DNA of 64,000 bases, from positions 1 through 64,000 of the forward strand of contig NZ_JASBTN010000066.1 in NCBI RefSeq assembly GCF_030148435.1, given 5' to 3'. Under the pieces are notes generated by a model that was not told the DNA's origin, did no database searches, and worked only from the letters and a program-made list of their open reading frames with translations. A program made the position numbers and the translations under genes. Of this stretch, positions 54,631-64,000 are shown one piece after another; the first letter of the stretch is position 1; each line of letters begins with the position of its first letter. The DNA is from Aliiroseovarius sp. Its GTDB lineage: Bacteria; Pseudomonadota; Alphaproteobacteria; Rhodobacterales; Rhodobacteraceae.

Positions 54631-55844
54631 TGGACGGCAACTTCGACGACACGCTGAGCGGCGAACAGAAGATCCGCAATTTCAACATCAACTTCGGGCC
54701 TCAGCACCCGGCGGCACACGGTGTGCTGCGCATGGTGCTGGAGCTGGATGGCGAGATCGTGGAGCGCGCCGACCCGCATATCGGCCTGCTGCACCGTGGC
54801 ACCGAAAAGCTGATGGAAAGCCGCACCTACCTGCAGAACATCCCCTATTTCGACCGTCTCGACTATGTGGCGCCGATGAACCAGGAACATGCCTGGTGTC
54901 TGGCGATCGAAAAGCTGACCGGCACCGAAGTACCGCGTCGCGGGCAGCTGATCCGTGTGCTCTATTCGGAAATCGGACGCATCCTGAACCACCTTCTGAA
55001 CGTCACCACCCAGGCGATGGACGTCGGCGCGCTGACCCCGCCGCTCTGGGGGTTCGAACAGCGTGAAGACCTGATGATCTTCTACGAACGGGCCTGTGGC
55101 GCGCGCCTGCACGCCAACTATTTCCGTCCCGGTGGCGTGCATCAGGACCTGCCGCCCGATCTGATCGACGACATCGAGGCCTGGGCGCACAAGTTCCCGG
55201 CCGCTCTGGACGATATCGACGACCTGCTGACGGAAAACCGGATTTTCAAGCAGCGCAACGCGGATATCGGCATCGTGACCGAGGAAGACATCCTGAACTG
55301 GGGCTTCTCGGGCGTGATGGTGCGCGGCTCGGGCCTGGCCTGGGACCTGCGTCGCAGCCAGCCCTACGAGTGCTATGACGAGTTCGATTTCCAGATCGCC
55401 ATCGGCAAGAACGGCGACTGCTACGACCGCTACCTCGTGCGCATGGCCGAGATGCGCGAGTCGACCAAAATCATCCTTCAGGCGATCGAAAAACTGCGTG
55501 CCCCCGAGGGGCAGGGCGACGTTCTGGCGCGGGGCAAACTGTCTCCGCCAAAGCGCGATGCCATGAAAATGTCCATGGAAAGCCTTATTCACCACTTCAA
55601 ACTGTATTCTGAAGGGTTCCACGTGCGCGCGGGCGAGGTCTACGCGGCCGTTGAGGCGCCGAAAGGAGAATTCGGTGTCTATCTGGTCGCGGACGGCTCG
55701 AACAAGCCCTACCGCGCGAAGATCCGTGCGCCCGGGTATCTTCATCTCCAGGCCATGGATCACGTCGCCGGCGGCCATCAACTGGCGGACGTCGCGGCGA
55801 TCATTGGAACCATGGACATCGTGTTTGGAGAGATCGACAGATGA
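54627..55844 (+). CDS. nuoD: NADH-quinone oxidoreductase subunit D
   Basis: The 405-residue 49-kDa subunit forms the quinone-reducing site with NuoB. Early [34 protein letters not shown], the quinone-site Tyr region YFDRLDYV and the C-terminal [14 protein letters not shown] are all present. ATG occurs twice (54627 and 54630). It overlaps both neighbouring genes. Confidence 0.96.
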   Translation: MMDGNFDDTLSGEQKIRNFNINFGPQHPAAHGVLRMVLELDGEIVERADPHIGLLHRGTEKLMESRTYLQNIPYFDRLDYVAPMNQEHAWCLAIEKLTGTEVPRRGQLIRVLYSEIGRILNHLLNVTTQAMDVGALTPPLWGFEQREDLMIFYERACGARLHANYFRPGGVHQDLPPDLIDDIEAWAHKFPAALDDIDDLLTENRIFKQRNADIGIVTEEDILNWGFSGVMVRGSGLAWDLRRSQPYECYDEFDFQIAIGKNGDCYDRYLVRMAEMRESTKIILQAIEKLRAPEGQGDVLARGKLSPPKRDAMKMSMESLIHHFKLYSEGFHVRAGEVYAAVEAPKGEFGVYLVADGSNKPYRAKIRAPGYLHLQAMDHVAGGHQLADVAAIIGTMDIVFGEIDR

Positions 55845-56137
55845 ATATGAAGACCCTGAAGACCGCAATCGCCCTTTTCGTGTTTGGCGCCGGTATGGCG
55901 CAGGCCGTGGAACTGCCTTCGGGCGTAACCCAGGATGACGTGGACAGCTTCATTCAGGCCATGCTTGACAACAGCTGCCTGGTGGCCACGGATGCCGACG
56001 GGGACACCATCGAAACCGCCACCGGCTTTGACGAAGAGAAACTGGAAATCATCGTGGGCTATCTGATCGAACAGGGTCAGGTCACTGGTATCGAAGCCGG
56101 CGAAGGCATTCGCCTGGTGAACGAGGCCTGCGAATAA
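55841..56137 (+). CDS. Small exported protein of the nuo operon, unknown function
   Basis: The 98-residue protein has a signal peptide ([22 protein letters not shown]) and an acidic mature part with two cysteines (NSCLV and the final EACE) that could form a disulfide. Its ATG overlaps the nuoD stop. No domain is recognised. Rhodobacter-type nuo operons are known to carry extra reading frames between nuo genes, and this appears to be one of them. Confidence 0.75.
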   Translation: MNMKTLKTAIALFVFGAGMAQAVELPSGVTQDDVDSFIQAMLDNSCLVATDADGDTIETATGFDEEKLEIIVGYLIEQGQVTGIEAGEGIRLVNEACE

Positions 56138-56200
56138 ACATGCGCCGTGGGGGCAGCATAGCGGGGCGAAAGCTCCAAAGGCAGTCTCCGAACTGCGCGA

Positions 56201-56231
56201 AACGGGAGGCCCGGACAAGCCGGGCCCTCCG
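56201..56231 (+). other. Intercistronic hairpin before nuoE
   Basis: GGCCCGG (56208-56214) pairs with CCGGGCC (56219-56225) in the 177-bp gap between the small exported protein gene and nuoE. There is no T-run, so a stability or attenuation role is more likely than termination. Nothing else was recognised in the gap. Confidence 0.4.
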
Positions 56232-56314
56232 CTTCGGCGCAGGCGCTTACGAAACCTTGGCCGCCCGCCCCGGGCGCGCCCGACTTTGGTAAGAGAAGAG
56301 GTCGAGACAGTCTG

Positions 56315-57403
56315 ATGCTGCGCCGCCTGCACCACGAACAGCCCGAAAGCTTCGCTTTCACGCCCGCCAACCAGGCCTGGGCCGAAGCACAGATCACCAA
56401 GTATCCGGAAGGCCGACAGGCCTCTGCGGTCATTCCGCTTCTGTGGCGCGCCCAGGAGCAGGAAGGCTGGCTGACCAGGCCCGCGATCGAATATGTGGCG
56501 GACATGCTGGGCATGGCCAATATCCGCGTGTTCGAGGTGGCCTCGTTCTATTTCATGTTCCAGCTGCAACCGGTTGGTTCTGTGGCTCATATCCAGATCT
56601 GCGGCACAACCTCCTGCATGATCTGCGGCGCCGAAGACCTGATCGCGGTCTGCCGCGAAAAGATCGCCGACAAGCCCCATGTGGTGTCGGCCGACGGCAA
56701 GTTCAGCTGGGAAGAGGTCGAGTGCCTCGGATCCTGCACCAACGCGCCGATGGCCCAGATCGGCAAGGATTACTACGAAGACCTGACCGCCGAGAGCTTT
56801 GCCCGGCTGATCGACGAGATGGCCGCCGGTAACGTGCCGGTGCCGGGCCCGCAGAACGGCCGCTACGGCGCCGAACCGCTGTCGGGCCTGACCTCGCTGA
56901 CCGAATACGAAAGCGGCAAGACGCAATACAACGCTTCCGTCCAGCTGGCGACCGACATCGGCGACACGATCAAGCGCATCGACGGCACCGAAGTGCCGCT
57001 GCTGACCCCCTGGCAGGGCAAGACCGGTGGCAAGCCTGCCGCGAAACCGGCCAGGAAAGCCGCCGCGCCGAAGGCGAAATCCGCCGCTAAACCTGCCGCC
57101 GCCGAAGGCGGGGCCGCATCGAAAAAACCGCGCACCCTGAAAGCGCCGCGCAAGGCCGGTGCCGATGATCTGAAACAGCTCAAGGGCGTTGGCCCCAAGC
57201 TGGAGCAGACCCTGAACGAACTGGGGTTCTGGCATTTCGACCAGATCGCCAAATGGACCGAGGCCGAGGTCGCCTGGGTCGACGACAACCTGTCCTTCAA
57301 GGGCCGCATCCAGCGCGATGGCTGGATCGAGCAGGCCAGGGTGCTCGCCGAGGGTGGCGAGACGGCTTTCGCGAAGAAGGTCAAGAAGGGCGACGTGTAC
57401 TGA
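56315..57403 (+). CDS. nuoE: NADH-quinone oxidoreductase subunit E with C-terminal helix-hairpin-helix extension
   Basis: The 362-residue protein is far longer than the usual 160-240 for NuoE. The N-terminal part is the thioredoxin-like [2Fe-2S] N1a subunit with ligands in [11 protein letters not shown] and CLGSCTNAP. After about residue 230 comes an Ala/Lys/Pro linker, then a helix-hairpin-helix-type module ([29 protein letters not shown], from about residue 283). Longer NuoE proteins of this kind occur in alphaproteobacteria. The function of the tail is unknown. Confidence 0.94.
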   Translation: MLRRLHHEQPESFAFTPANQAWAEAQITKYPEGRQASAVIPLLWRAQEQEGWLTRPAIEYVADMLGMANIRVFEVASFYFMFQLQPVGSVAHIQICGTTSCMICGAEDLIAVCREKIADKPHVVSADGKFSWEEVECLGSCTNAPMAQIGKDYYEDLTAESFARLIDEMAAGNVPVPGPQNGRYGAEPLSGLTSLTEYESGKTQYNASVQLATDIGDTIKRIDGTEVPLLTPWQGKTGGKPAAKPARKAAAPKAKSAAKPAAAEGGAASKKPRTLKAPRKAGADDLKQLKGVGPKLEQTLNELGFWHFDQIAKWTEAEVAWVDDNLSFKGRIQRDGWIEQARVLAEGGETAFAKKVKKGDVY

Positions 57404-57406
57404 CGA

Positions 57407-57643
57407 ATGGCTGGGGGCATGAGCATCGATCCGAAACAAGATACCGCCAGACAAGGCAGGGTGGCCGCCGTGGTCATCGCCCTGACCGGCGTGCTGTGGA
57501 TCGGCTCGACCTTTGCCGGGTCGCAATTGGGGTGGTCTCAACGGACGCTGGCCCTGTTCGACCTTGCCGCGCTGGCGGGCTTTGCCTGGGCGCTGATTGC
57601 AATTTACCGGATCTGGCGTGCGCGTCAGGATGACGAGGGATGA
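57407..57643 (+). CDS. Two-helix membrane protein, DUF5337-like
   Basis: The 78-residue protein has two hydrophobic segments (about residues 18-38 and 47-67) and a charged C-terminus ([12 protein letters not shown]). I believe it matches the DUF5337 family found in Rhodobacterales nuo operons, though that name is from memory. It starts 3 bp after nuoE and ends 4 bp before nuoF. A second ATG at 57419 with GGGGG in front is an alternative start. Confidence 0.72.
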   Translation: MAGGMSIDPKQDTARQGRVAAVVIALTGVLWIGSTFAGSQLGWSQRTLALFDLAALAGFAWALIAIYRIWRARQDDEG

Positions 57644-57647
57644 ACGA

Positions 57648-58943
57648 ATGCTGAAGGATCAGGATCGGATCTTTACCAACCTTTACGGCATGCACGAACG
57701 CACCCTGGCGGGCGCGAAGGCGCGCGGCCACTGGGACGGCACCGCCGGGATCATCCAGAAGGGCCGCGACTGGATCGTGGACCAGATGAAGGCCTCGGGC
57801 CTGCGCGGCCGTGGCGGCGCGGGCTTCCCGACCGGCCTCAAATGGTCCTTCATGCCCAAGGAAAGCGACGGGCGCCCGGCCTATCTGGTGGTCAATGCCG
57901 ACGAATCCGAGCCCGGCACCTGCAAGGACCGCGAGATCATGCGCCACGATCCGCACACGCTGATCGAGGGCTGCCTGATCGCCTCCTTCGCGATGGGCGC
58001 GCATGCCTGCTATATCTATATTCGTGGTGAATACATCCGCGAGCGCGAAGCCCTGCAAGCGGCCATCGACGAGGCCTATGACGCGGGCCTTGTGGGCAAG
58101 AACGCGGCCGGCAGCGGCTGGGATTTCGACCTCTACCTGCACCACGGCGCCGGCGCCTATATCTGCGGCGAGGAAACCGCGCTGATCGAAAGCCTCGAAG
58201 GCAAGAAGGGCATGCCGCGCATGAAGCCGCCCTTCCCGGCGGGCGCGGGTCTGTACGGTTGCCCGACCACGGTCAACAACGTGGAAAGCATCGCCACGGT
58301 GCCGACCATCCTGCGCCGCGGCCCCGAATGGTTCGCCGGCTTTGGCCGTCCGAACAACGCGGGCACCAAGCTGTTCGGCATCTCGGGTCACGTGAACAAC
58401 CCCTGCGTGGTCGAAGAAGCCATGTCGATCCCCTTCGAGGAACTGATCGAGAAACATTGCGGCGGCATTCGCGGCGGCTGGGACAACCTGCTGGCGGTCA
58501 TTCCCGGCGGCTCGTCCGTGCCTTGTGTGCGCGGCGAGAACATGCGCGACGCGATCATGGACTTCGATGCTCTGCGTGACGTGGGCTCGTCGCTGGGCAC
58601 CGCTGCGGTCATCGTCATGGACAAGCAGACCGATATCATCAAGGCGATCTGGCGCCTGTCGAAATTCTACAAGCACGAAAGCTGCGGCCAGTGCACGCCG
58701 TGCCGTGAGGGCACCGGCTGGATGATGCGCGTGATGGACCGCCTGGTGCGCGGCGAGGCCGAACTGGAAGAGATCGACATGCTCTTTGATGTCACCAAAC
58801 AGGTCGAAGGTCACACGATCTGCGCTCTGGGCGACGCGGCGGCCTGGCCGATCCAGGGTCTGATCCGCAACTTCCGCGAAGAGATCGAGGACCGCATCAA
58901 AGCGCAGAAATCGGGCCGTATGGGCGCGATGGCAGCCGAGTAA
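57648..58943 (+). CDS. nuoF: NADH-quinone oxidoreductase subunit F
   Basis: The 431-residue flavoprotein subunit oxidises NADH. It has the FMN/NADH glycine loops [20 protein letters not shown] (about residues 54-73) and [17 protein letters not shown], and the [4Fe-4S] N3 cluster ligands in [16 protein letters not shown] with a distal Cys in [13 protein letters not shown]. The start MLKDQDRIF at 57648 is the family start. Confidence 0.96.
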   Translation: MLKDQDRIFTNLYGMHERTLAGAKARGHWDGTAGIIQKGRDWIVDQMKASGLRGRGGAGFPTGLKWSFMPKESDGRPAYLVVNADESEPGTCKDREIMRHDPHTLIEGCLIASFAMGAHACYIYIRGEYIREREALQAAIDEAYDAGLVGKNAAGSGWDFDLYLHHGAGAYICGEETALIESLEGKKGMPRMKPPFPAGAGLYGCPTTVNNVESIATVPTILRRGPEWFAGFGRPNNAGTKLFGISGHVNNPCVVEEAMSIPFEELIEKHCGGIRGGWDNLLAVIPGGSSVPCVRGENMRDAIMDFDALRDVGSSLGTAAVIVMDKQTDIIKAIWRLSKFYKHESCGQCTPCREGTGWMMRVMDRLVRGEAELEEIDMLFDVTKQVEGHTICALGDAAAWPIQGLIRNFREEIEDRIKAQKSGRMGAMAAE

Positions 58944-59078
58944 GGACAGACAGATGGCCGTGGGGGCACATATCTGCAAGGATTTGACAGGCGGCGGGAA
59001 ATCGCTGCTCTTGCCCCTGTGTTATGGCATATCAGCCCCCGCCGCTCCCACCTCCTTTCTTACGAAAGGAGACTTCTG

Positions 59079-59498
59079 ATGAGTAACACGCGTAACGCCC
59101 TTCTGGTCGCGGGCCTTCTGACCGCCAGCGCCGCCCCGGCTGCCACGGCCACGGATTACACCGCCATCCGCGAGGACGCGCATATCCACGCGCGCCTGCT
59201 GGCGGCCTCCAAGGCCTATGTGCTGCAGGAAAACTGCGACAGCCTGAAGCGCCGCAAGTTCTACCTCTTCACCGAGGCGATGAAACTGCAACGCTACGCG
59301 CGGGGACTGGGCTACACGAACAAGGAAATCTCGGCCTATGTCGATGACAAGACCGAGCAGGCGCGGTTTCGCGCCCTTGCCGAACCCTGGGCCTTTGCAC
59401 AAGGCGCCGTGAAGGGGGACGGGGAAAGCTTCTGCGCGGTGGGCCGCGCCGAGATCGAAAACAAGACCGAGGTCGGCGCATTCCTGCGACGTGACTGA
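59079..59498 (+). CDS. Exported protein of the nuo operon, DUF5333-like
   Basis: The 139-residue protein has a signal peptide (MSNTRNALLVAGLLTASAAPAATA), a helical mature part and two cysteines (ENCDSLK, SFCAVG). I believe it matches DUF5333, a Rhodobacterales family seen between nuoF and nuoG; the name is from memory. The start at 59079 is fixed by AAAGGAG 8 nt upstream. A GTG at 59019 in frame is less likely. A hairpin (GCGGGGGCG/CGCCCCCG, about 59513-59532) lies between it and nuoG. Confidence 0.78.
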   Translation: MSNTRNALLVAGLLTASAAPAATATDYTAIREDAHIHARLLAASKAYVLQENCDSLKRRKFYLFTEAMKLQRYARGLGYTNKEISAYVDDKTEQARFRALAEPWAFAQGAVKGDGESFCAVGRAEIENKTEVGAFLRRD

Positions 59499-59552
59499 GG
59501 CCAAGACAAAATGCGGGGGCGTGTCGCCCCCGTGGGATGAAAAGGGACCGTG

Positions 59553-61571
59553 ATGAGCGACCTGAAAAAGATCGTCATTGACGACAAGGAAATCGAGGTG
59601 GACGGCGCGATGACGCTGATCCAGGCGTGTGAGGAAGCGGGCGTGGAAATCCCGCGTTTCTGCTATCACGAGCGCCTTTCGATTGCCGGCAACTGCCGTA
59701 TGTGCCTGGTCGAAGTGGTTGGCGGTCCCCCGAAACCCACCGCCTCCTGCGCGATGCAGGTGCGCGATCTGCGCCCCGGTCCCGAAGGCCAGGCCCCGGT
59801 GGTGAAGACCAATTCGCCGATGGTCAAGAAGGCCCGCGAAGGCGTGATGGAATTCATGCTGATCAACCACCCGCTGGACTGCCCGATCTGCGATCAGGGC
59901 GGCGAATGCGACCTGCAGGACCAGGCCATGGCCTATGGTCTGTCGGGCACCCGGTTCACGGAAGGCAAGCGCGCGGTGGATGATCTGAACCTCGGCCCGC
60001 TCGTGTCGACGGCGATGACCCGCTGCATCTCCTGCACCCGCTGCGTGCGCTTCACCACCGAGGTCGCGGGCATCTCCCAGATGGGCCAGACCGGCCGTGG
60101 CGAGGACGCCGAGATCACCAGCTATCTGAACCAGACGCTGGACTCGAACATGCAGGGCAACATCATCGACCTCTGCCCGGTCGGCGCCCTGACCTCGAAA
60201 CCCTACGCCTTTACCGCCCGCCCCTGGGAGCTGACCAAGACCGAGACCATCGACGTCATGGACGCCCTGGGTTCGAACATCCGCGTGGATACCAAGGGGC
60301 GCGAGGTCAAACGCATCCTGCCGCGCAACCATGATGGCGTGAACGAGGAATGGATTTCCGACAAGACCCGGTTCGTCTGGGACGGGCTGCGTCGCCAGCG
60401 TCTGGACCGCCCCTATGTGCGCGTCGACGGCAAGCTGAAGCCCGCCACCTGGGCTGAAGCCCTTGCTGCCGCTGCCGCGGGCATGAAGGGCAGGAAGGTT
60501 GCCGGTATCGTTGGCGATCTGGTCTCGGTCGAGGCCGCATTTGCCCTGAAACAGCTGATCGAAGGCCTGGGCGGAAACGTAGAATGCCGCACGGATGACG
60601 CCAAGCTGCCGGAGGCGAACCGCTCGGGCTATCTGGGCACCGCGACCATCGAGGACATCGACAACGCCGAGCTGATCCAGCTGATCGGCACCAACCCGCG
60701 CGACGAGGCACCGGTGCTGAACGCACGGATCCGCAAGGCCTGGCTGAAAGGCGCCGAGGTCGGCCTGATCGGCGAGGCGGTTGACCTGACCTATGACTAC
60801 CACCATGTCGGAGCCGACCGTCAGGCGCTCGTCGATCTGGCTGAATCCGATCACGGGGGCGTCAAGGACAAGCGTTCGGTCGTGATCGTTGGCATGGGCG
60901 CCCTGCGCGAAGCCGATGGCGCCGCGGTGCTGAGCCAGGCGATGAAGCTGGCCGAAGGATCCGACAGCAAGCTGATGGTGCTGCACACCGCCGCCGGGCG
61001 CGTCGGCGCGATGGACGCGGGCTGTGTCACCCAGGGCGGCATCACCGCCGCAATGGACGAGGCCGAGGTGGTTTACAACCTGGGCGCCGACGAGGTCGAG
61101 ATATCGAAGGGGGCCTTCGTGATCTACCAGGGCTCGCACGGCGACCGTGGCGCGCACCGCGCCGACGTGGTGCTGCCGGGCGCGGCCTATACCGAGGAAG
61201 GCGGGCTATTCGTGAACACCGAGGGCCGCCCGCAACTGGCTCTGCGCGCGGCGTTCCCGCCGGGTGAAGCCAAGGAAAACTGGGCCATCCTGCGCGCCCT
61301 GTCGGCCGAGTTGGACGCGACCCAGCCCTGGGACAGCCAGGCCGGTCTGCGCCGCGCCCTGGTCGAAGCGGTGCCGCATCTGGGCCAGCTGGACCAGATC
61401 GCAGCGAATGACTGGGTCCGCGAGCCGCTGAAAAAGCCGGCAAAGGCCAGTTTCGTCAACGCGATCAAGGATTTCTATCTGACCAATCCGATCGCACGCG
61501 CCTCCGAGGTCATGGCGGAGCTCTCCGCCAACGCCAAGGCGCGCGTCGAAGCGAAGATGGCGGCGGAGTAA
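59553..61571 (+). CDS. nuoG: NADH-quinone oxidoreductase subunit G
   Basis: The 672-residue 75-kDa subunit carries most peripheral-arm clusters. It has the [2Fe-2S] N1b motif [15 protein letters not shown], the His/Cys N5 and N4 region in [18 protein letters not shown] and [10 protein letters not shown], then a molybdopterin-oxidoreductase-like domain that has lost its cofactor role. No N7 cluster motif was noticed. ATG at 59553 is preceded by AAAGGGACCG. Confidence 0.96.
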   Translation: MSDLKKIVIDDKEIEVDGAMTLIQACEEAGVEIPRFCYHERLSIAGNCRMCLVEVVGGPPKPTASCAMQVRDLRPGPEGQAPVVKTNSPMVKKAREGVMEFMLINHPLDCPICDQGGECDLQDQAMAYGLSGTRFTEGKRAVDDLNLGPLVSTAMTRCISCTRCVRFTTEVAGISQMGQTGRGEDAEITSYLNQTLDSNMQGNIIDLCPVGALTSKPYAFTARPWELTKTETIDVMDALGSNIRVDTKGREVKRILPRNHDGVNEEWISDKTRFVWDGLRRQRLDRPYVRVDGKLKPATWAEALAAAAAGMKGRKVAGIVGDLVSVEAAFALKQLIEGLGGNVECRTDDAKLPEANRSGYLGTATIEDIDNAELIQLIGTNPRDEAPVLNARIRKAWLKGAEVGLIGEAVDLTYDYHHVGADRQALVDLAESDHGGVKDKRSVVIVGMGALREADGAAVLSQAMKLAEGSDSKLMVLHTAAGRVGAMDAGCVTQGGITAAMDEAEVVYNLGADEVEISKGAFVIYQGSHGDRGAHRADVVLPGAAYTEEGGLFVNTEGRPQLALRAAFPPGEAKENWAILRALSAELDATQPWDSQAGLRRALVEAVPHLGQLDQIAANDWVREPLKKPAKASFVNAIKDFYLTNPIARASEVMAELSANAKARVEAKMAAE

Positions 61572-61577
61572 CCGGCA

Positions 61578-62000
61578 ATGCACAGGATCCCCGCATATGT
61601 GCTGACCGCACCAACGACCGTGGTGGCCCTGGCCGCCCTGTCGGCCTGTGCGCAGCCGGGCGCGGGGCAGGGGGGCGTGGAAATGTCCTTCACCCCCGCC
61701 TATCAGGGGATCGAAACGCGGCTTCTGGACGGCGACCTGGTGTCGTTCCAGGTGCAGATGACGGGTGCGCGTGACAACAATGATGTCGCCGCCTACGGAG
61801 AATGTGCGGCAGCGCAATATGCGCTGATCCGCGGATATGGTTTCGCGCGCCATGTGCGCACGAATGTGGACAAGAATGGTGGCGTTTGGTCGGGGGATGC
61901 GGTTTACACCATCTCGGCGGCGCTGCCCCGCGGATTGAAGACGATTGACGCCGAAGTCACCGTCCAGAATTGCGCGGAAAACGGGATACCGACGGTCTGA
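61578..62000 (+). CDS. Small lipoprotein of the nuo operon, unknown function
   Basis: The 140-residue protein has a signal sequence ending LAALSAC (lipobox, Cys near residue 24), so it is probably anchored to a membrane in the periplasm. The mature part shows beta-strand-like alternation and two further cysteines (GECAAAQYA, VQNCAENG). It starts 6 bp after nuoG and ends 14 bp before nuoH. No family is recognised. Confidence 0.75.
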   Translation: MHRIPAYVLTAPTTVVALAALSACAQPGAGQGGVEMSFTPAYQGIETRLLDGDLVSFQVQMTGARDNNDVAAYGECAAAQYALIRGYGFARHVRTNVDKNGGVWSGDAVYTISAALPRGLKTIDAEVTVQNCAENGIPTV

Positions 62001-62014
62001 GGGCATAGGGAAAC

Positions 62015-63052
62015 ATGGTTGAATTCTTCACGACAACAAACTTGGGCATCTTCCTGCTCATCGTCCTCCAGTCCCTGGCCGTCGTTGTGCCGCTGCTGGT
62101 GGCGCTGGCCTTCCTGCTGTGGGGCGACCGCAAGATCTGGGCTGCGGTCCAGCTGCGCAAGGGCCCCAATGTGGTGGGCGCCTTTGGCCTCATGCAGTCC
62201 TTCGCGGACTTCTTGAAATACGTGCTGAAGGAAATCGTCGTGCCCGCCGGGGCCGACCGGTTCGTCTTTTTCCTGGCGCCGATGCTGTCGCTGACCCTGG
62301 CCATGACCGCCTGGGCGGTGATCCCGTTCAATGACGGCTGGGTCGTGGCCGACCTGAACGTGGCGATCCTGTTCGTCTTTGCCGTGTCCTCGCTGGAGGT
62401 CTATGGCGTGATCATGGGCGGCTGGGCGTCGAACTCGAAATACCCGTTCCTGGGCTCGCTGCGCTCGGCCGCGCAGATGATCTCCTACGAGGTTTCCATC
62501 GGTCTGATCATCATCGGTGTGGTGATTTCGACCGGTTCGCTGAACTTCGGTGACATTGTCATGGCGCAGGACGGCGCAGGGCTGTTCAGCTGGTATTGGC
62601 TGCCGCATTTCCCGATGGTGTTCCTGTTCCTGATCTCGTCGCTGGCCGAGACCAACCGCCCGCCCTTCGACCTGCCGGAAGCGGAATCGGAACTGGTTGC
62701 CGGGTACCAGGTCGAATACAGCTCGACCCCGTTCCTGCTGTTCATGGTGGGTGAATACGTGGCCATCGTGCTGATGTGCACGCTGATCTCGCTGCTCTTC
62801 TTCGGGGGTTGGCTGTCGCCGATCAAGGCCCTGCCGGACGGTATCTTCTGGCTGCTGATCAAGATCGTGTTCTTCTTCTTCGTCTTCTCGATGGTGAAGG
62901 CCATCACGCCGCGCTACCGCTACGACCAGCTGATGCGCATCGGTTGGAAAGTTTTCCTGCCGCTGTCGCTGGCCTGGGTCGTTCTGGTCGCATTCTTCGC
63001 CCAATACGGGCTCTTCTGGGGCGCCTATGCCCGCTGGACCGTGGGGGGCTGA
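62015..63052 (+). CDS. nuoH: NADH-quinone oxidoreductase subunit H
   Basis: The 345-residue membrane subunit forms the heel of complex I and part of the quinone channel. It has about eight helices, the [15 protein letters not shown] loop near residue 46, and [20 protein letters not shown] (about residues 212-231). Length is normal. Confidence 0.96.
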   Translation: MVEFFTTTNLGIFLLIVLQSLAVVVPLLVALAFLLWGDRKIWAAVQLRKGPNVVGAFGLMQSFADFLKYVLKEIVVPAGADRFVFFLAPMLSLTLAMTAWAVIPFNDGWVVADLNVAILFVFAVSSLEVYGVIMGGWASNSKYPFLGSLRSAAQMISYEVSIGLIIIGVVISTGSLNFGDIVMAQDGAGLFSWYWLPHFPMVFLFLISSLAETNRPPFDLPEAESELVAGYQVEYSSTPFLLFMVGEYVAIVLMCTLISLLFFGGWLSPIKALPDGIFWLLIKIVFFFFVFSMVKAITPRYRYDQLMRIGWKVFLPLSLAWVVLVAFFAQYGLFWGAYARWTVGG

Positions 63053-63947
<895 letters not shown>

Positions 63948-63951
<4 letters not shown>

Positions 63952-64000
63952 GCGTTGCCGATTTCGCCTTTTACATCCTTGCCATCACAACGGTGGCGTC
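63948..64000 (+). CDS. nuoJ: NADH-quinone oxidoreductase subunit J, N-terminus only
   Basis: The last 53 bases read MSVADFAFYILAITTVAS, the hydrophobic start of a membrane subunit at the exact place of nuoJ after nuoI. The ATG overlaps the preceding stop. The rest lies beyond the window. Confidence 0.85.

Overview
The window is GC-rich (mostly 60-70 percent by eye) and fits an alphaproteobacterium of the Rhodobacterales, probably the Roseobacter group. The grounds are a nuo operon carrying the extra small genes typical of that order, a DUF1127 gene followed by CCTCCTCCC-loop hairpins, a leucine-degradation operon, tandem Flp pilins, and protein sequences of alphaproteobacterial type. No tRNA, rRNA, CRISPR array, prophage or intact insertion sequence was seen. 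It reads as a chromosomal housekeeping stretch with a few accessory or damaged patches.

0-5.4 kb: start of a CpaB-like gene and two near-identical flp pilin genes (minus). A lytic transglycosylase then overlaps a HAD-UbiA fusion, which faces two minus-strand genes resembling DprE2 and DprE1. The last three form a complete-looking decaprenylphosphoryl-arabinose module. 5.6-8.3 kb: a secreted protein with a duplicated 50-residue unit, the two subunits of a 3-oxoacid CoA-transferase, and a small membrane protein. 8.3-13.5 kb: topA (minus) diverging from a UvrD/PcrA helicase gene that contains a roughly 575-bp AT-richer tract.

13.6-15.4 kb: a Hint-domain gene converges on a DUF1127 gene. Between them lie eleven tandem hairpins ending in an intrinsic terminator, read as an expanded CcsR/cuckoo-type small RNA array. 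15.7-26.7 kb: apbC, then the division and cell-wall (dcw) cluster mraZ-rsmH-ftsL-ftsI-murE-murF-mraY-murD. A dense set of TGGGA boxes, candidate MraZ operators, lies upstream of mraZ. Copies of one intergenic repeat flank murD, and a third lies near 33.8 kb.

26.9-43.7 kb: a DUF3422 gene, a decayed peptide-ABC-transporter ATPase gene, an EEP-family lipoprotein, an M20/FAD-oxidase/M20 operon, an RNA methyltransferase, moaA, an AlkD-like gene, glmS and glmU, gph, an MmgE/PrpD gene and a DegT-family aminotransferase. 43.8-51.8 kb: the leucine/isovalerate operon ivd-mccB-macrodomain-mccA-gst-mvaB-hydratase, with a clear promoter, an overlapping palindromic operator and a terminator. 52.2-64 kb: the complex I operon nuoA to nuoJ (cut by the window end). 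A sulfotransferase gene, two exported proteins, two small DUF proteins, a lipoprotein and a carboxymuconolactone-decarboxylase-like gene are interspersed in it.
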